DNA of 64,000 nt from Nageia nagi. Its lineage: Eukaryota > Pinophyta. The notes under the pieces are model-generated. The model had not been told where the DNA came from. It worked only from the letters and a program-made list of their open reading frames with translations, and ran no database searches. This document shows positions 1-12,440 of this stretch, one piece after another (position 1 is the stretch's first letter; the number at the start of each line of letters is the position of its first letter). The stretch spans positions 120,280,001 through 120,344,000 of the forward strand of contig JBITNC010000001.1 in the NCBI GenBank assembly GCA_050084985.1. The letters run 5' to 3'. Made by a program: the position numbers and the translations under genes.

Positions 1-450
1 ATAATTGATTTTCAATGAATGGTTAAAACAAAGAACATGCCAAATAACATGGAAAATGAAGCATATTTTTTCAAAAAAATGCTAAAATAAGCTGCATTTT
101 ACTTGTTGTTGTTGTGAAATGGTATAAAAATTTAACATGTTTGGAGTATCTCTACTTTTCTCAATGTTTTCCATGTAAAACAAAACCAAAAAATTAAAAA
201 ATTAAATCCAAAGGTTAAAAACTATGTCATGGTTGACCTAATCTCTACAGTTTGTTGGTTGAGTTGATCATGTTGTGACCCTATTTCAAAAAGTGTTCCA
301 TGTTCAAATCCCACCAAGAATGATAAAATGTACTCCCTAGAGTTTTTCCATAGACCACTCTTGGTCTCTTGTGGATGTTAATAAAGTTTCTTTCTTTCTA
401 ACAAATTTTTAACTGTGGATTTGAAAATGAGCTTTGAAAGCTCAAAGGGT
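1..450. other. AT-rich DNA without a recognised gene
   Basis: No protein homology, RNA gene or repeat boundary can be recognised here. The sequence is AT-rich with short poly-A and poly-T runs. It lies immediately upstream of duplicated block A. Confidence 0.5.
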
Positions 451-454
451 AGGC

Positions 455-1540
455 GTAATTAAAGTTAATTTGAATATTTTATTATTTTAGGTATGATAAG
501 TATAACTATTGAGTTACTTATTTCAAATTGTATTTAGCAAGAAGAAGAATCAAAGATTTAAAGAGCATATTCAGTTACTCTTATAGCCATAGAATAGTTT
601 TATTATTTGTAATATATAAAATTTTGTTATTTCACATACATTAAATTATTCATGAATATAATTAGATTATTTTACTTTGATTTTTTATTGTATTTTTAGA
701 AAGGAAAATATTCAAAATATCTTTATAATTTCACATAATATCAAAAATATTTTTACTTTTTTGAAATATAAAAAATATTTTTGAAGATAAAAATAAAAAG
801 AAAAATAGATACATGAATAAATATGGAATAAGAAAACCTCTGTTAAATTACAAAATATTAATTCGTGTATCTATTTTTATTTAAATTATTTTTATTATTT
901 CAGAAAAGTCAAAGTATTTTTTATATTATGTGAAATTATAAAGGTATTTTAGATATTTTTTCTTTTTATAATTAATTATTTTATATATGTTTAAATTGAA
1001 GGATTCATGTGTTGTTGAAAATAAAAAAAATATTTAAATTCAAATCATTAATAATTACTAGCTATGTAATTATGATGTTTGCAAAATTATTCCAAAAGTA
1101 TTAGAAGAGTATTTTTAATATTAATTAATAATTCAATTGAAGACATCCAAAACCTTTTCCACATCATTTATAAACCACTTCTAAAGTAAATATGGTAGAA
1201 TATGTTGTTCTTGCAAACATAAGTAGTATGAGATAAGTTCAAGAAAGCATTAATTAATTTTGTGATTGAATGTGTACCTTTTTTTATATATATACTTGGT
1301 TCTAAACATAGGAAAACATATATCTCCCTCGTAATTATGTTACTTCTAGTAGGATCTATCATGATGCATTATAAAAAGAAAAAGATAAATTGGTTAATTA
1401 TATATATAATAGAAATAAATTAAATACTATAATGATGTTACATAAATAAATGGTTGAATCCAAAATATAAGATAATAATATACAAGAATGTAGATGGATA
1501 TTTAAGCTATAAAAGGATATTACATTAATGATCCAATAAT
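455..1540. repeat. Segmental duplication block A, copy 1
   Basis: This block aligns in direct orientation with 12,680-13,690. Both copies share landmarks such as the stretch with GCAAGAAGAAGAATC (about 537 and 12,750) and the following text on a 'catagaatagttttattattt' pattern. Near the end both share 'tacaagaatgtagatg', followed by a 'gatattacatta' stretch. By eye they are similar but clearly diverged, with many substitutions and small indels. No open gene is seen. The block reads straight into block B here, whereas the second copy is interrupted by about 2.5 kb. Confidence 0.75.
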
Positions 1541-2675
1541 TAAATAACCCAATTTACAATAGATATTTAACTATTATATATATTTATTTACTCTTAACAT
1601 TATAATTTATAGTTGATATTGATGATACTTGTAATATAATCAATGGCCAACTTTCATTATGCATGATTTATATGAGATGCATTGGTGGTTATATATATAT
1701 ATATATATAAATTGTACATATTGTAATGTATCTAATCATAAATAGTTATTTTAGTTATACCTAGTCTAGTCTAATCTCATCTCATTATATGATGTGATAT
1801 ATTCCACCTTTTTGATGAGAAATATTATTATTAATAAATTTTATTATCATTGCTTGCCTTCCTTCAAGGAATATTATTTTTGATCATTTATGATCATATT
1901 ATATTAGAATTCACAAGGGAAAATTATGATTTAGTCTTCTTCAAGAAATATTATGCATGTTTCATAGTGCTTTCATCTCTTGTGTATCTTAGCATCAATA
2001 TTGTTTATTTCATGATTCTTCTAGAATATATTGATGTTTAATATTTTGAAGAATATATATTCAACTTATCATATTATATATTTTATTCACAATATCTTAT
2101 TTACATATTTGCACTATTTAGATCTCAGTTAGACTAGTTTAAGAAAATGGTGGTACAAATATTCAATCCTAAAAATTATCAACAATCCTTTAAATTTTCT
2201 TATTATAGTAAGACATAATGAAGTGGAGTTTATAATGTTACTAGATTTTAGAATCTTATTTTGATGAAATAAAATATCTATTATGATTCTTTTAAATATT
2301 CAACTCTTTATGAAAATAATTAACATTGTATTCTGTTAGTTCTTAGGGTTTCTTGAGGACTTGAAACAAAATACTCCTATGATATATTTAGATTTTATGA
2401 GTGATTCCATCATAAATATATTTTTCTTAATTTCTATAGACATCATCTCAAATATCAAGTGATCTTGTAGCTTTTATAGGATCCTAAAGAGATTTTAAGT
2501 TTTGGATAGATTCTCAAGACTTTAATCACATGTTTTTTTGTTATGAAAATTAATTATAGCTTATATATTATAGTTATAAAAAATAATAATAAAAAATTCA
2601 TAAATTATATAATCTACATTTGTATAATGTTCTAATACACAATTAAATTCACTTACCAAAATCTATTATAAAACA
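1540..2675. repeat. Segmental duplication block B, copy 1
   Basis: Direct-orientation match to about 16,180-17,450. The shared text starts with 'aattaaataacccaattt' (1,540 and 16,181) and continues through 'catacctagtctagtc', a weak open stretch around 1,850-2,040 and the 'agggtttctt' region near 2,345. A (TA)n run lies at about 1,692-1,708. The short open stretch has a counterpart at 16,566-16,757 with similar hydrophobic content, but neither shows a domain. I treat both as chance or decayed reading frames within the duplicated DNA. Confidence 0.7.
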
Positions 2676-2989
2676 TAATAACATCCTACACCTAGCTAGA
2701 AAAATATAGTTACAATGATTGCATAAATTATTTTATTTTTTTTAGAGATTAGAATAAGTGAATGAGAATTGGATATGGAATTGGATAGGATTTTATTATG
2801 GTAGGTTGACTTACAATTTAATGGGTAACTCTTAATTCTATACAAAAGGAATAGGATTTTATTTGATTAAATGATTAGCTATTTTTGTAAATCAATCATG
2901 TTTTTGTGATAAGTTGGATAGAATATTGTTTAATAAAATATTTTGAGGATCATTATATTAAGGAAATAAGTTTTTAAATTTTTAATATT

Positions 2990-4235
2990 TGTATTTAATA
3001 CACAAACAATCAAATTTACGAAAATACTCCTAGAAATAGAGAAAGAGTTGAACAAAGGTAAAAATTCACTAACAATCATTCTAGCTTATTAATATAATAT
3101 ACTATATTAATCATAAGTTAAAAATATTTAAATGTAGTATTGAAAGAGATATTATCTATTTAATAACATTTGTAGAGATATATTATCTATTTAATAGCAC
3201 ATGTTTGACTTTATCTTATCTTTGATTTTTAATTCTTGGTTCCTTCTTGGATATTTGTTGACCTATATCTTTAATCTTGCAAGATCAAATGTGAGAACCA
3301 CCCTTATCTTTTAGAGGATTTTACAAGAATTTCCTTGATAAATATAATGTTTATTGAGTAATTAAATTAAATTTCATTGTTCAAGTAATAATAACAACTA
3401 GAACCAAATGAAAACACATCAAAAGAAATTTGAATAGATATGATGAAAAAAAATGATTTAGGAGGGATTTCATAGTCCCTTTTGAAAATATCATGGTGAT
3501 CTTCACAAATGTTATGATGATATTCAATCATGAAAGAATATTGTCGTAGTTTCAAGGAATATTGCAACAATTTCCACAAGCTTTTGGAATCTATTGTGAC
3601 TTTATTACTTATAAATAAGAAGATATATAAACCATCTATTTGCATGAAATCTTCGTAGAAGTTAAAAGTACACATCAAGTTTGTTGATAAATTGATAAGA
3701 TTAATAAGATGACAAGAATGAAACACAAAAACACTTGATTTAAGAATATTAAATTATCACTCCAAATACTTTATATATATTCAAATAAAAAATATTTATA
3801 ATATACATATCAAAAGTCTTAAAAAAATCAAGCACAATTAAATAATTCAGGCTTTATTATTCGAATATCTAATCAAGATGCTATTGACTACGTTTGATAA
3901 ATATAATTAGCGAGACTTTGGTTTCTTTTGTTGTACGCAACGTCTATAAACAAACAAACATAAAACCGTAAGCCCTAACTATTATGTAAGGCACATCCAG
4001 AAGTTACATCGTTTGTGCTGAAGCTTCCCCGCAAGATCCTTCTGAAAGAAGAGAACTTTGAACAATATAAGGAGGAAACCCAATAAGTTCCAATAGATTA
4101 CCTCGAACCCAATAAGGAACTTCAAAACCATGAAGAAGTTGAGTTGGCCAAGAATGTCAATAACGTACTGTGCAAGCTTATAATAACACCGTTTCCTGAA
4201 ACCTTATATTAAGCTTCAATATCACGAGCTGCTTC
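2990..4235. repeat. Segmental duplication block C, copy 1
   Basis: Direct-orientation match to about 11,213-12,440. Shared landmarks are 'aatactcctagaaatagag' (3,023 and 11,242), 'gtacgcaacgtc/gcacgcaacgtc' with 'aaacaaacaaacataaaac' (about 3,950 and 12,120), and 'tcgaacccaataaggaac' (about 4,100 and 12,300). In both copies the right-hand end abuts a minus-strand reading frame ending in a conserved NE-x-ARDIE-x-stop tail, so the block looks like the downstream flank of a duplicated gene. Confidence 0.75.
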
Positions 4236-4720
4236 ATTGCACCATTTTTTCAGACACAATAAGAAGTTTGGATAGTTTTTGTGTTATACAATGACGGTCA
4301 GACACCATTTCCTCGTTAGAAATTTTCTGTTTTATGTAAATGATCGATCTTTCCAATATATATTTCTAAACTTCATGGAGTTCTAAGTTGTAAATCTGTG
4401 TGATTTTCTTTTGAATGAAATAGAAGAAGAGATCCCATGTGGAATTGCAGACTGTGGAGATGCGCGTCACCGTGGATTGCAGGGATTGGGTTCTTCTTTC
4501 TTTGATGGGCATTCTCCCCCTGCTCTTTCCTGGACGGAGTAGTCTGTTCCCCAACACGCTCAATCTGAGAAGGCTCTGAGGTATTTTCATTATTATCAGG
4601 TTCCTCCATTTCTTACGCAGCTCCAAACACCTGGTTCTGATACATTTTCTCATTCTGAGCGCTATACCAAAGCTTCCCTATTGGGTGTCCTTCCTCTCAT
4701 TTTGCAGATAATAGCATTGG
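4209..4720 (-). pseudogene. Remnant of an unidentified minus-strand gene, copy 1
   Basis: The left end (stop at 4,209-4,211) encodes ..CNEAARDIEA-stop, which matches ..FNEGARDIED-stop at the equivalent place in the second duplication copy (12,411). Further upstream on the minus strand the base composition is less AT-rich than the surroundings. Several overlapping frames are open, one of about 78 codons rich in Glu, Gln, Asn and Arg (4,373-4,609) and one of about 95 codons (4,366-4,653), but no frame joins them all. I recognise no domain. It may be the tail of a once-real gene duplicated with block C. The function is unknown. Confidence 0.35.
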
Positions 4721-4730
4721 AGAGCTCCTT

Positions 4731-4955
4731 TTAGTCTATTCGATCATCATCCTCGAATATCAAAGTGTTCTGACTATTCTTCTCCTTCTGTTCCTCTTTT
4801 GACTTGTGATCTGTTTCCTCGTAATGCATCGGAAGTACCACTTCTAGTTTGCATTCATGGCCCACTATGTGCATGTGGCTTTTGCTTCCCTCTTTGCTAT
4901 CATTCGTGGCTCTAATAGTTGTGTCTCCTCCCTTCATTACTTCTTTTACTTCCAT
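4731..4955 (-). CDS. Short charged hypothetical ORF (74 codons), probably decayed
   Basis: A 74-codon minus-strand frame, strongly charged, with a Lys/Glu-rich middle and an acidic end (..IFEDDDRID). It lies directly upstream, in minus-strand sense, of the unidentified gene remnant at 4,209-4,720. It could be part of the same former gene, separated from it by a frameshift. No domain, signal peptide or membrane segment is visible, and stops precede it in the same frame. I do not recognise it. Confidence 0.2.
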   Translation of the reverse strand: MEVKEVMKGGDTTIRATNDSKEGSKSHMHIVGHECKLEVVLPMHYEETDHKSKEEQKEKNSQNTLIFEDDDRID

Positions 4956-4964
4956 CTTGGCTCC

Positions 4965-5130
4965 TTCATTACCCCTTTCTCTTCATTCGAACAATCGTGA
5001 TCCTTTCTCGACCCTTGTTGGCTCCTTCCCATCCCTTGGTGGCTCCTTCACGGCCAATGGTGGCTTCTTTTCGGCCATTTAATGGCTCGTTTGCGCTCTT
5101 GTGTGGCTCGTTCGCGCTCTTGCATGGCCA
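4965..5130. repeat. Imperfect 21-bp tandem repeat, GC-rich island
   Basis: About five to six imperfect copies of a 21-bp unit centred on TGGCTCSTTC, for example at about 5,037 (ggtggctccttcacggcca) and 5,100 (tgtggctcgttcgcgct). Read on the minus strand, the array encodes degenerate Lys/Glu/Pro/Asn repeats such as KSANEP, but with stops. It is much richer in G and C than its surroundings. Confidence 0.6.
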
Positions 5131-5154
5131 TTTTGAAAATTATTATTCCCTTTG

Positions 5155-5365
5155 GTGCCACAAGGGAGTTACTGAGTTACCACCAATTAAGAAATATTAT
5201 TTTTTAAATGGAGTCATTGAATATTATAGATTTGAGAAATTTTGTAACTATCACAAGAATATTGGGTACTTAATAAAGAATTATCATAAGTTCAGAGATA
5301 CAGTTCAAGATTTAATTGATCAAGGAGCAATACATTTGAATAAACTGAAAGAGAATTTCATATAA
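5155..5365 (+). pseudogene. Ty3/gypsy gag 3' fragment (zinc-knuckle-like spacer)
   Basis: This plus-strand frame ends at a stop at 5,363-5,365. It encodes FEKFCNYHKNIGYLIKNYHK followed by a FRDTVQDLIDQGAI-like stretch. The same motif, EEFCNYHR...LTHNYKYLK then NFINQGAI, is found in the gag genes of elements 1 (about 27,610) and 2 (59,041-59,150). The family motif is C-x2-H-x-x-x-x-H-x(4)-C, and the last Cys is Tyr here. Only this short piece remains. No LTR was recognised next to it, and the open frame extending upstream of it runs into the unrelated 21-bp repeat. Confidence 0.7.
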
Positions 5366-6462
5366 ATAATTTATCAAATAAAATGCAAATTCATCCAAAT
5401 AACAAAATTTGAGAGTATATCAAAATCCAATGTTATAACATGATGAAAATATATCATATATACAATCTAAGTTGGAAGATTTAAGGAGATATTTCATATA
5501 ACATTTCATATAGAAATCAATTCATCAGATGATCATAATGATGAGGATTTAGGGAAACCATCCTCACACATCATATGATATAAATTCATATTTTCATATT
5601 AGATTAGGCATGCATTATCTCATGTAGCTTCTGCATGCATCATCATATAAGCTTGCATTAGGTTGCACATTATATGAGCTAGTCCACTGCATACACTTGA
5701 TTAAGATGTAATAATATCATCAAGTTTATCATCGAATTTATTATCAAGTTTATCATCAGGTTTATAATCAATTTTATCATCAAGCTTATCATCAATTTCA
5801 TTACAATTATTGAATCATAATCTTTATTATTGAGATATCAATTATATTCAATATCCATCAAGAATCATCCATTCATCTCTTAAGTTCATCATGATAAGTT
5901 TTAATTTTATCATTCATCATAATGCCAACTTTACATTTTTAATCATCTATCAACTTTTTATTTGATAAAGTGCATCTAAGGTATAGCAAAATGCATTTCA
6001 TGATTAGTAAAAATTGAGGAAAATTAGAATGATAAAAACCATGGTTTAACTTGGGGAAAGTTTATTAGTAGGCATTAGTGAATGAAACTAAATATCAGTA
6101 AGTATCAATAATTATGATGATTGCAGTTGACATGTTATATTTGGAAGGAGGACACTAATGACCCTCATAACCCAAAAATAGAACCATTAGGGTTGTTTAA
6201 CAATTGGAATTTTTAGAAAATCAAATTTGTGTAGTTTAGGATGGGTTATCAAAAGGTTAGATCAAAGGATGTAGTAAATCATATTCAAGATATTAGATTA
6301 AGTGAAAACTTGGATAGTTAATAGAAATCAATGGAAAATTTAGAGATAATTAGGTGGAAATCAAATAAAAAATATTCAATGTAGTCTTTATATCATCATA
6401 AATTTTAGGAAAGCATCAAGTTTATATAATATCAAATATTTTTATGATTTTATTGATAGCAA
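5366..6462. other. AT-rich intergenic DNA with a 12-bp minisatellite
   Basis: No gene is recognised. At about 5,714-5,805 there is an imperfect tandem repeat with a ~12-bp period built on ATCATCAAGTTT. The rest is AT-rich and featureless up to the left LTR of element Y. Confidence 0.5.
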
Positions 6463-6991
6463 TGATAAATAATGCACCTTATCCGATCTAAAAATACCAA
6501 TTATAATTAAAACCTTCACACAATTTCTATGAATATAACCATCACGTGAATTATGTTGATGATCCTAGCACTATCATGCTGTAGATGACATAAAGCATTG
6601 AGAACTAGATGCACAAATAGAAACATAAGAGATGTGATGAAGGATAATAACATATTTATAGATAGATGGTATTAGAAAATAATGTTGTTTTTCGAATATA
6701 TGATATGTATGGAATATATTATTTGGTTGATGATGGTCTACTCATATTTTAATCTTTTCTTTTATATTCTTTTATAGCCATGTCTCGATCTTCTCCTTAC
6801 CTTGGTATCATCCCATATTACATAATTGATGATGCCTTTATGGGAAATTGATACACTTACATTATTTGGTGGTTCTTTTGCATTAAATACATTCTCTTGG
6901 GTGTATTTTCAACCCCTATTTACAATTAATATCTCTTAATGCAAAAAAAATGAAATATTAATAAATGAGAATTCATTTTCAAGCATCTACA
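6463..6991 (-). repeat. 3' LTR of element Y
   Basis: Aligns with 9,225-9,747 in direct orientation. Shared text includes 'gagaactagatg', 'ggataataacatat', 'atatatgatatgtatg' and 'aataaatgagaattcattt'. The outer ends are TGATAA and TCTACA on the plus strand. The two LTRs are visibly diverged, so the insertion is old. Confidence 0.8.
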
Positions 6992-6999
6992 TTTTGCTC

Positions 7000-7780
7000 C
7001 TCTTTGGAGGTGTAATGAAATACAGATGAGTTACATAGATAAAGAAAAAGAGTAGAAATTTTTTTTAAGAACCTTGAACTCTTTATTCAATAACATGATC
7101 TTTGGTGTAGGCCCTTCACCTCGCCCCTTTGGTTTGGTTTCTCTAGGAAAGCTCCTTTGTTGTAGCTAAGAAAAAATACCATTACACTTTTCTCCTTCTT
7201 TTACTTCAGTATGGAATTAACTGCTCTTTAAGTAGTTGGAGTCTGACATTTTAGCATCCATAACTGGATATAAAGGAGGTCTTTGTGAGCATTTTGAGTC
7301 TTGTTGAGGAATAATGAATGACACCAATGATGTGTCATCTTTGCTTTTATAGCATAGATATTTGAATCCCTTTTTTACCTACAAAGGAAAACTAGATTAG
7401 AAAATACCCTATGATAGAAGATTGCCTTAGAAACATAATATAGTTTTTGGATACATAGTAAAATACCAAATCCATTGGGTATGACCTAATCTCAACATTC
7501 TCACTTATGATTACATCATCATTTTACATTTAAGTGAGTGAACTCTCACTAGTTGTATACTTGGCCATCAGTGATCAGGCATTTTATGTCTCTAATATGA
7601 AGATATTATGCTTGTTATTTTTTTTTTTTTATTTAAATTATATGGTGTTGACAATGTGCAATCAACAAATATGATGTTAATGTTGTTTTAAAATAAAAAA
7701 TAGAATTTGAAATTGAAATAAAATGTAACATACATATACCTCATTTAGATCCATCATAAATTTTTGAGGCACGAATTCAT
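7000..7780 (-). other. Element Y region between integrase and 3' LTR
   Basis: No recognisable coding sequence. It contains the polypurine tract beside 6,991, an AT-rich spacer and a poly-T run near 7,620. It probably represents the 3' untranslated part of the element. Confidence 0.5.
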
Positions 7781-7785
7781 GTGCT

Positions 7786-9115
7786 TTATGCGTAGAAATT
7801 TTTAACATGGATGGAATTGAAGGTTTTTTATTCATCTTCTCCATCTATTGAAGATAATTTGTATGCACCTGTTCTTATAGCTTCTACCATAAAGAAAAGC
7901 TCCCAATCAATTTGGTTCAAATTTTTCTTTTACCTCATCATTTGTAGCAATCTTGTTTATATTTCCTTTTAGTACCAAGTCTCCTACTTGGAACATTTTT
8001 AGCTCAATATTTTGTTGAAGGCTCTTTTTAATCTTGTATAATATGCTTTTTGGTGTTCAATAGCATGAATTCATTTTTTATCAAGAGCTTCTAATTGTTG
8101 TAGACTTGCTTTTCTAGCATCTTCATCTTGTATGTCTCCTTGTAATGATATTCTTAAGATGGGATTTCAAGTTCTAATGGCATAGCTACTTTATCACCAT
8201 AGACCAATGAGAATGGAGTTTCCTAGGTTGTTGCTATTCTCACACTTGGTATGTATGCCCATAATGCAATATGGTAATTGTTCATGCCAATATCTTTTGT
8301 ATCTATCCCATATATTTTTGATACTATACTTTTTATTATTTATTGGATGCTTCTTCTTTTTCATTTCCTTTTGAATAGTAAATTGAATAAAATTTTCTAT
8401 CAATGTGAAACTTTTTCCAAAAAGCTTTCATATCCTTGCATTTAAAATTTGGTCCATTATCCATTATGAAACTCTGTGGGATACCAAACCTTGTTATGAT
8501 ATTTTCAATTAGAAAATTATAATCTTTTCTTGTGTTACTAATTTCATTGGGATTGCCTCTACCTATTTCATTATATATTTTATTGTTTTGATATTGAATT
8601 TATTCCCCTATCTGGAATATGGATTTATCAAACTAGTTATGTCAATGCCTCAAATTACAAAAGGCCATGGTGACACTATTAAGTTGACATCTTGTGTTCA
8701 TTTTTTTATATATTTAAATATTTCTAACACTAAAATAAGTTTTAATATGATCCTTATAATCTTCTTCCATTGTAGGCCAATAATATCCTATGCATAGAAG
8801 CTTTGTATATAATGCTTTTGCATGGAAACGCCCCCCCGCATATGCCTTCATATGCTTACCATAGTGTTGTTTATATTTCATGGTACTTATCCATATTAAT
8901 AAAGCTCCATCAAATGATCTTTTGTATAATATATCTCTAATAATGACATACTTAAGGGCTAATCTCTTTAGTATTATGTTTTCATTTTTATCAAAAAATT
9001 TTGGAATAATTTGATCTTTGAGGAAGTTGTAAACATCTTTGTACTATCTTAAAAAACTCCCTTCTTATGAAACATAATATACTTCCACTTCTTCCTCTTC
9101 ATATAATAAGGATGG
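7786..9115 (-). pseudogene. Ty3/gypsy integrase remnant
   Basis: In minus-strand order the following can be read, with stops and frameshifts. First, a linker and H2C2-type region (LKRLALKY, DILYKRSFDGALL at about 8,900-8,970, then GRFHAKALYTK and GYYWPTMEEDY at about 8,770-8,850). Second, the start of the catalytic core (GIDITSLINPYSR, about 8,640) with its first Asp. Third, ITRFGIPQSFIMDNGPNF (about 8,440-8,500), giving the second Asp. Fourth, WHEQLPY (about 8,270), matching the family's W-x-E-x-LP region. Fifth, a C-terminal tail ending HVKNFYA-stop at 7,786. This order is diagnostic of a plant Ty3/gypsy integrase. It is interrupted and non-functional. RT and most of RNase H are missing upstream. 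Confidence 0.88.
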
Positions 9116-9224
9116 TTTACCTAACTTTTTGACATAATAAATAATGTGCAATGCAATAAATATTATACTATTTATTTATAGCTCAAATACTAAAGTATAC
9201 ATCTAAACTATACTAGTTATTACA

Positions 9225-9747
9225 ATGATTAATAATGTACCTTATTAAATTTGAATAATAGCAATCATAATCAACACCTACGTATAATTTCTATGAACAT
9301 AATCATCGCATGAATGACATCATCAACCCCAGCACGAGCATGTCATCGATGATGTAAAATATTGAGAACTAGATGTGTAAATAGAAATATAAGATATGTG
9401 ATGAAAGGATAATAACATATCTATAGATAGGTCATGTTAGAAAATACCATTTTTGTTTGTATATATGATATGTATGAAGTTTCTTATCCGATTGATGATG
9501 ATATGTTAATATTTTTCCTTGATATTCTTTTATAGCCACATCTGGATCTTCTCCTTATCTTGGTATAAACCCATATTACATAGTTGAAATTCCTTTACGG
9601 GCATTTGACACCACTTATATTGTTTGGTGGTCCTTTTACATTAAATACATTTCCTTGGGTGTATTTCAATCCCTCTTTACAATTAATATCTTTAATGCTA
9701 TAAAAATGAATTATTAATAAATGAGAATTCATTTTTAAGCATCTACA
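9225..9747 (-). repeat. 5' LTR of element Y
   Basis: Direct repeat of 6,463-6,991. It is followed on the minus strand (lower coordinates) almost at once by RNase H/integrase linker sequence, showing a large internal deletion that removed the primer-binding site, gag, protease and RT. Confidence 0.78.
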
Positions 9748-11210
9748 CTATTAGTTCATCCAAAATAGTTAGATAGATTCAAATTATATAAATGAAAAAT
9801 TTAGTTGAGAAGAAAGAGATAGTTAGTCATTTTTAAATATTCCAACCCAAATGAGAAGCAATCAATTATCAAAGAGGATTACTGATGACCTTTTCACATA
9901 TATCTAAGATTTCTTATAGTCTTATCAATGAACAGTTAGCAGTTTAGAATTTCAATATAGTCTCATAATACCCTCAACTAGTTACATCAATATCAAATTA
10001 TCATGAAATATAATATCAAGCTCAAAATTAGTGAATATCAATGCAAGCATTTCTTATCCCATTTTTGGTGTGTATTACAGTAGAAAAGGTCCACCTTAAT
10101 ATTAATTTGGATTCAATAGTAATAAATAAAATGAATCCATTTTAATCTTATTTTATATCCATCAAGACTCAACAAAATTAATCCACCATACTTCACAAAC
10201 TCAAAATATGATTTAATGGAATTGTAAAGAAATAGGAAGTATCTTAAAGTAAGTAAGTTTCAAGTATAAATATTATAATTTGATCCATAATTTATTATAA
10301 AATTTTCTTACCGTATTATATATTTTGAATAAGGTCATAAATGACCCTCATAGGTAGATTGCCCTAATTCTAGACTATTCCATTTTATATCTTTTGGGTT
10401 ACCAAAAGATACACCATGTAGTATTGTCATACATAACCTTTTTGGTAGATGGTTATATTCCTGAGATTACCATTGTATCATGCTTGTATTTGTATGTCAT
10501 TATTTGATTTAGTGATGATTGATGATATCTATACCATGTGAAGTTATTTTGTTAAAATTCATAAGAGAATATATTATAATGTTATCATCTTTAAGATAAA
10601 CTTGTTGAAACTAATATATGTATGATTTAATAATAAATTTTATGTGAGCTATGATCTATATGGTAGATATGTTATTTTATTACAAGGTCTTTTTACTTTG
10701 AATCCCTTTTTCTTACTTCACTTCGATGGCACTTTAGTAAAAAGAGGGTATGAAGATGGTGTTACCACAAAAGGGATCTAGTCTTTCCAAACTAGTAGAG
10801 ATTCGTGAAATGCTTTCAACACTTATTAGCCTCATATACTACAAAATAATTGGAAATATAACAACAAAATGATGGAGCATGATGTCACTATTAATGAACA
10901 TACTGATAATCCATCAGCTCCTGGGTTTTCCAACCAACTCCCCACCTTCCTCTAAATTGTGTTAAATGTATTTAAGTGTTGATGGCAAACAAGAAGGTAG
11001 TTATCATTTATTGTCTAGGTCTTTTGTTTAATACATGTTGTATTATCCCTAGATTTCCTTTATTATGTTTGCATTAGTTAGTTGCCACATGTAGTGGTAT
11101 TTTCCTTTTATCATGCCAAATGTTAGGTAGTTTAAAAGATATTTATGATGTGTTGAAATGAGACTTTTTCACCCAATACTATTTTGTATGATTAAAATTT
11201 TATTTTTAAT
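9748..11210. other. AT-rich DNA without a recognised gene
   Basis: Nothing with protein homology is visible on either strand. The stretch around 10,690-10,960 is slightly less AT-rich, but it has no open frame of note. Confidence 0.5.
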
Positions 11211-11212
11211 AC

Positions 11213-12440
11213 AATCCAAATCATTCAAAAATATTTATGAAAATACTCCTAGAAATAGAGGAAGAGTTGAACAAATGTAAAAAATTACCAATCAATAATC
11301 CTAGCTTATTAATATAAGATATCATAATAATCATAAGCTAAAAATATTTAAATGTTAATAGTGAAAGAGATATTATCTATTTAATAACGCTTGTAGAGAA
11401 ATATTATCTATAGCACTTGTTTGACTTTGTCTTATCTTTGACTTTTAATTCTTGGCTCCTCCTTGGATATTTTTAAACCTAGACCTTTAATCTTGCAAGA
11501 TCAAATGTAAGAACCATCATTATCTTGGTAGAGGATTTTGTAAGAATTTCCTTGATAAATATAATGCTTATTGAGTAATTAAATTTAATTTTGTTGTTAA
11601 GTAACAATTATAACTACCCAAATGAAAACACATCAATAGAAGTTTGACTAAATATAATGGGGAAAAATCGTTTAAGAAGGATTGATAGACCTTTTTGAAA
11701 ACATCATGGTTGTCTTCAAAAATATTATGGTGATATTCTATCATGCAAGAATATTATAGTAGTTTCAAGAAATATTGCAACAATGTTCCTAAAACCTTTG
11801 GAACCTATTGTAATTTTATTACTTATAAATAAGAAGATATATAGAAAATCTATTTTCATGGAATATTCTTGAACGTTAAAAATACTCATATAATATTAAT
11901 AAGATGACAAGAATAAAAACAACAAAGCTCTTGAATTAAGAATTTAACTTATCACTCCATATACTTAATATATATATTCAAATAAAAAATATTTTATAAT
12001 TTACATTCTAAAGTTTTTAAAAAAATCACTCAATCATAATTAATTAAAAATTTATGATTCGAATATGCTATTGACTACATTTGATAAGTAGAATTAGCGA
12101 GGTTGCACGCAACGTCGATAAACAAACAAACATAAAACGTTTAAACCCTAAAGTATTATGAAAGGTACATCCAGAAGCTATATTTTTTATGCTGAAGCTT
12201 CCTCGCAAGATCCTTCTTAACGCGGACAACTTTGTACAATATCACGAACAACTTTATAATCTTATTTGTAAACCTCAAGGAAATTTCCAATAGATTCCCT
12301 CGAACCCAATAAGGAACTTCAAAAACCTGCGAACAAGTGAGGTTGCCAAAGAATGTCAATAACGTACCTTGCAAGCTTATAATAGTACCGTTTCCTGAAA
12401 CCTTTATATATTAATCTTCAATATCACGAGCTCCTTCATT
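11213..12440. repeat. Segmental duplication block C', copy 2
   Basis: Direct match to 2,990-4,235 at an offset of about 8.2 kb. Here it is followed directly by a short hydrophobic coding tail and then block A', whereas copy 1 of C follows A and B. The block order therefore differs between the two duplicates. Confidence 0.75.

Larger units (their letters stand above)
6463..9747 (-). mobile_element. Element Y: deleted Ty3/gypsy retrotransposon
   Basis: Two direct repeats of about 525 bp (6,463-6,991 and 9,225-9,747) flank a minus-strand integrase remnant. On the minus strand the LTR starts TGTAGATGC and ends ATCA. A polypurine tract (CCAAAGAGGAGCAAAA on the minus strand) lies immediately upstream of the 3' LTR, that is, just right of 6,991, which fixes the orientation. 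The internal part is only ~2.2 kb, so gag, protease, RT and most of RNase H are deleted. The LTR start and polypurine tract closely resemble those of elements 1 and 2. I found no convincing target-site duplication. Confidence 0.8.

Noticed and set aside
4919-5365. 148-codon plus-strand frame as one protein
   Set aside because: Its first half is the 21-bp repeat read on the wrong strand, and only the last ~65 codons are gag-like. The fusion is accidental.
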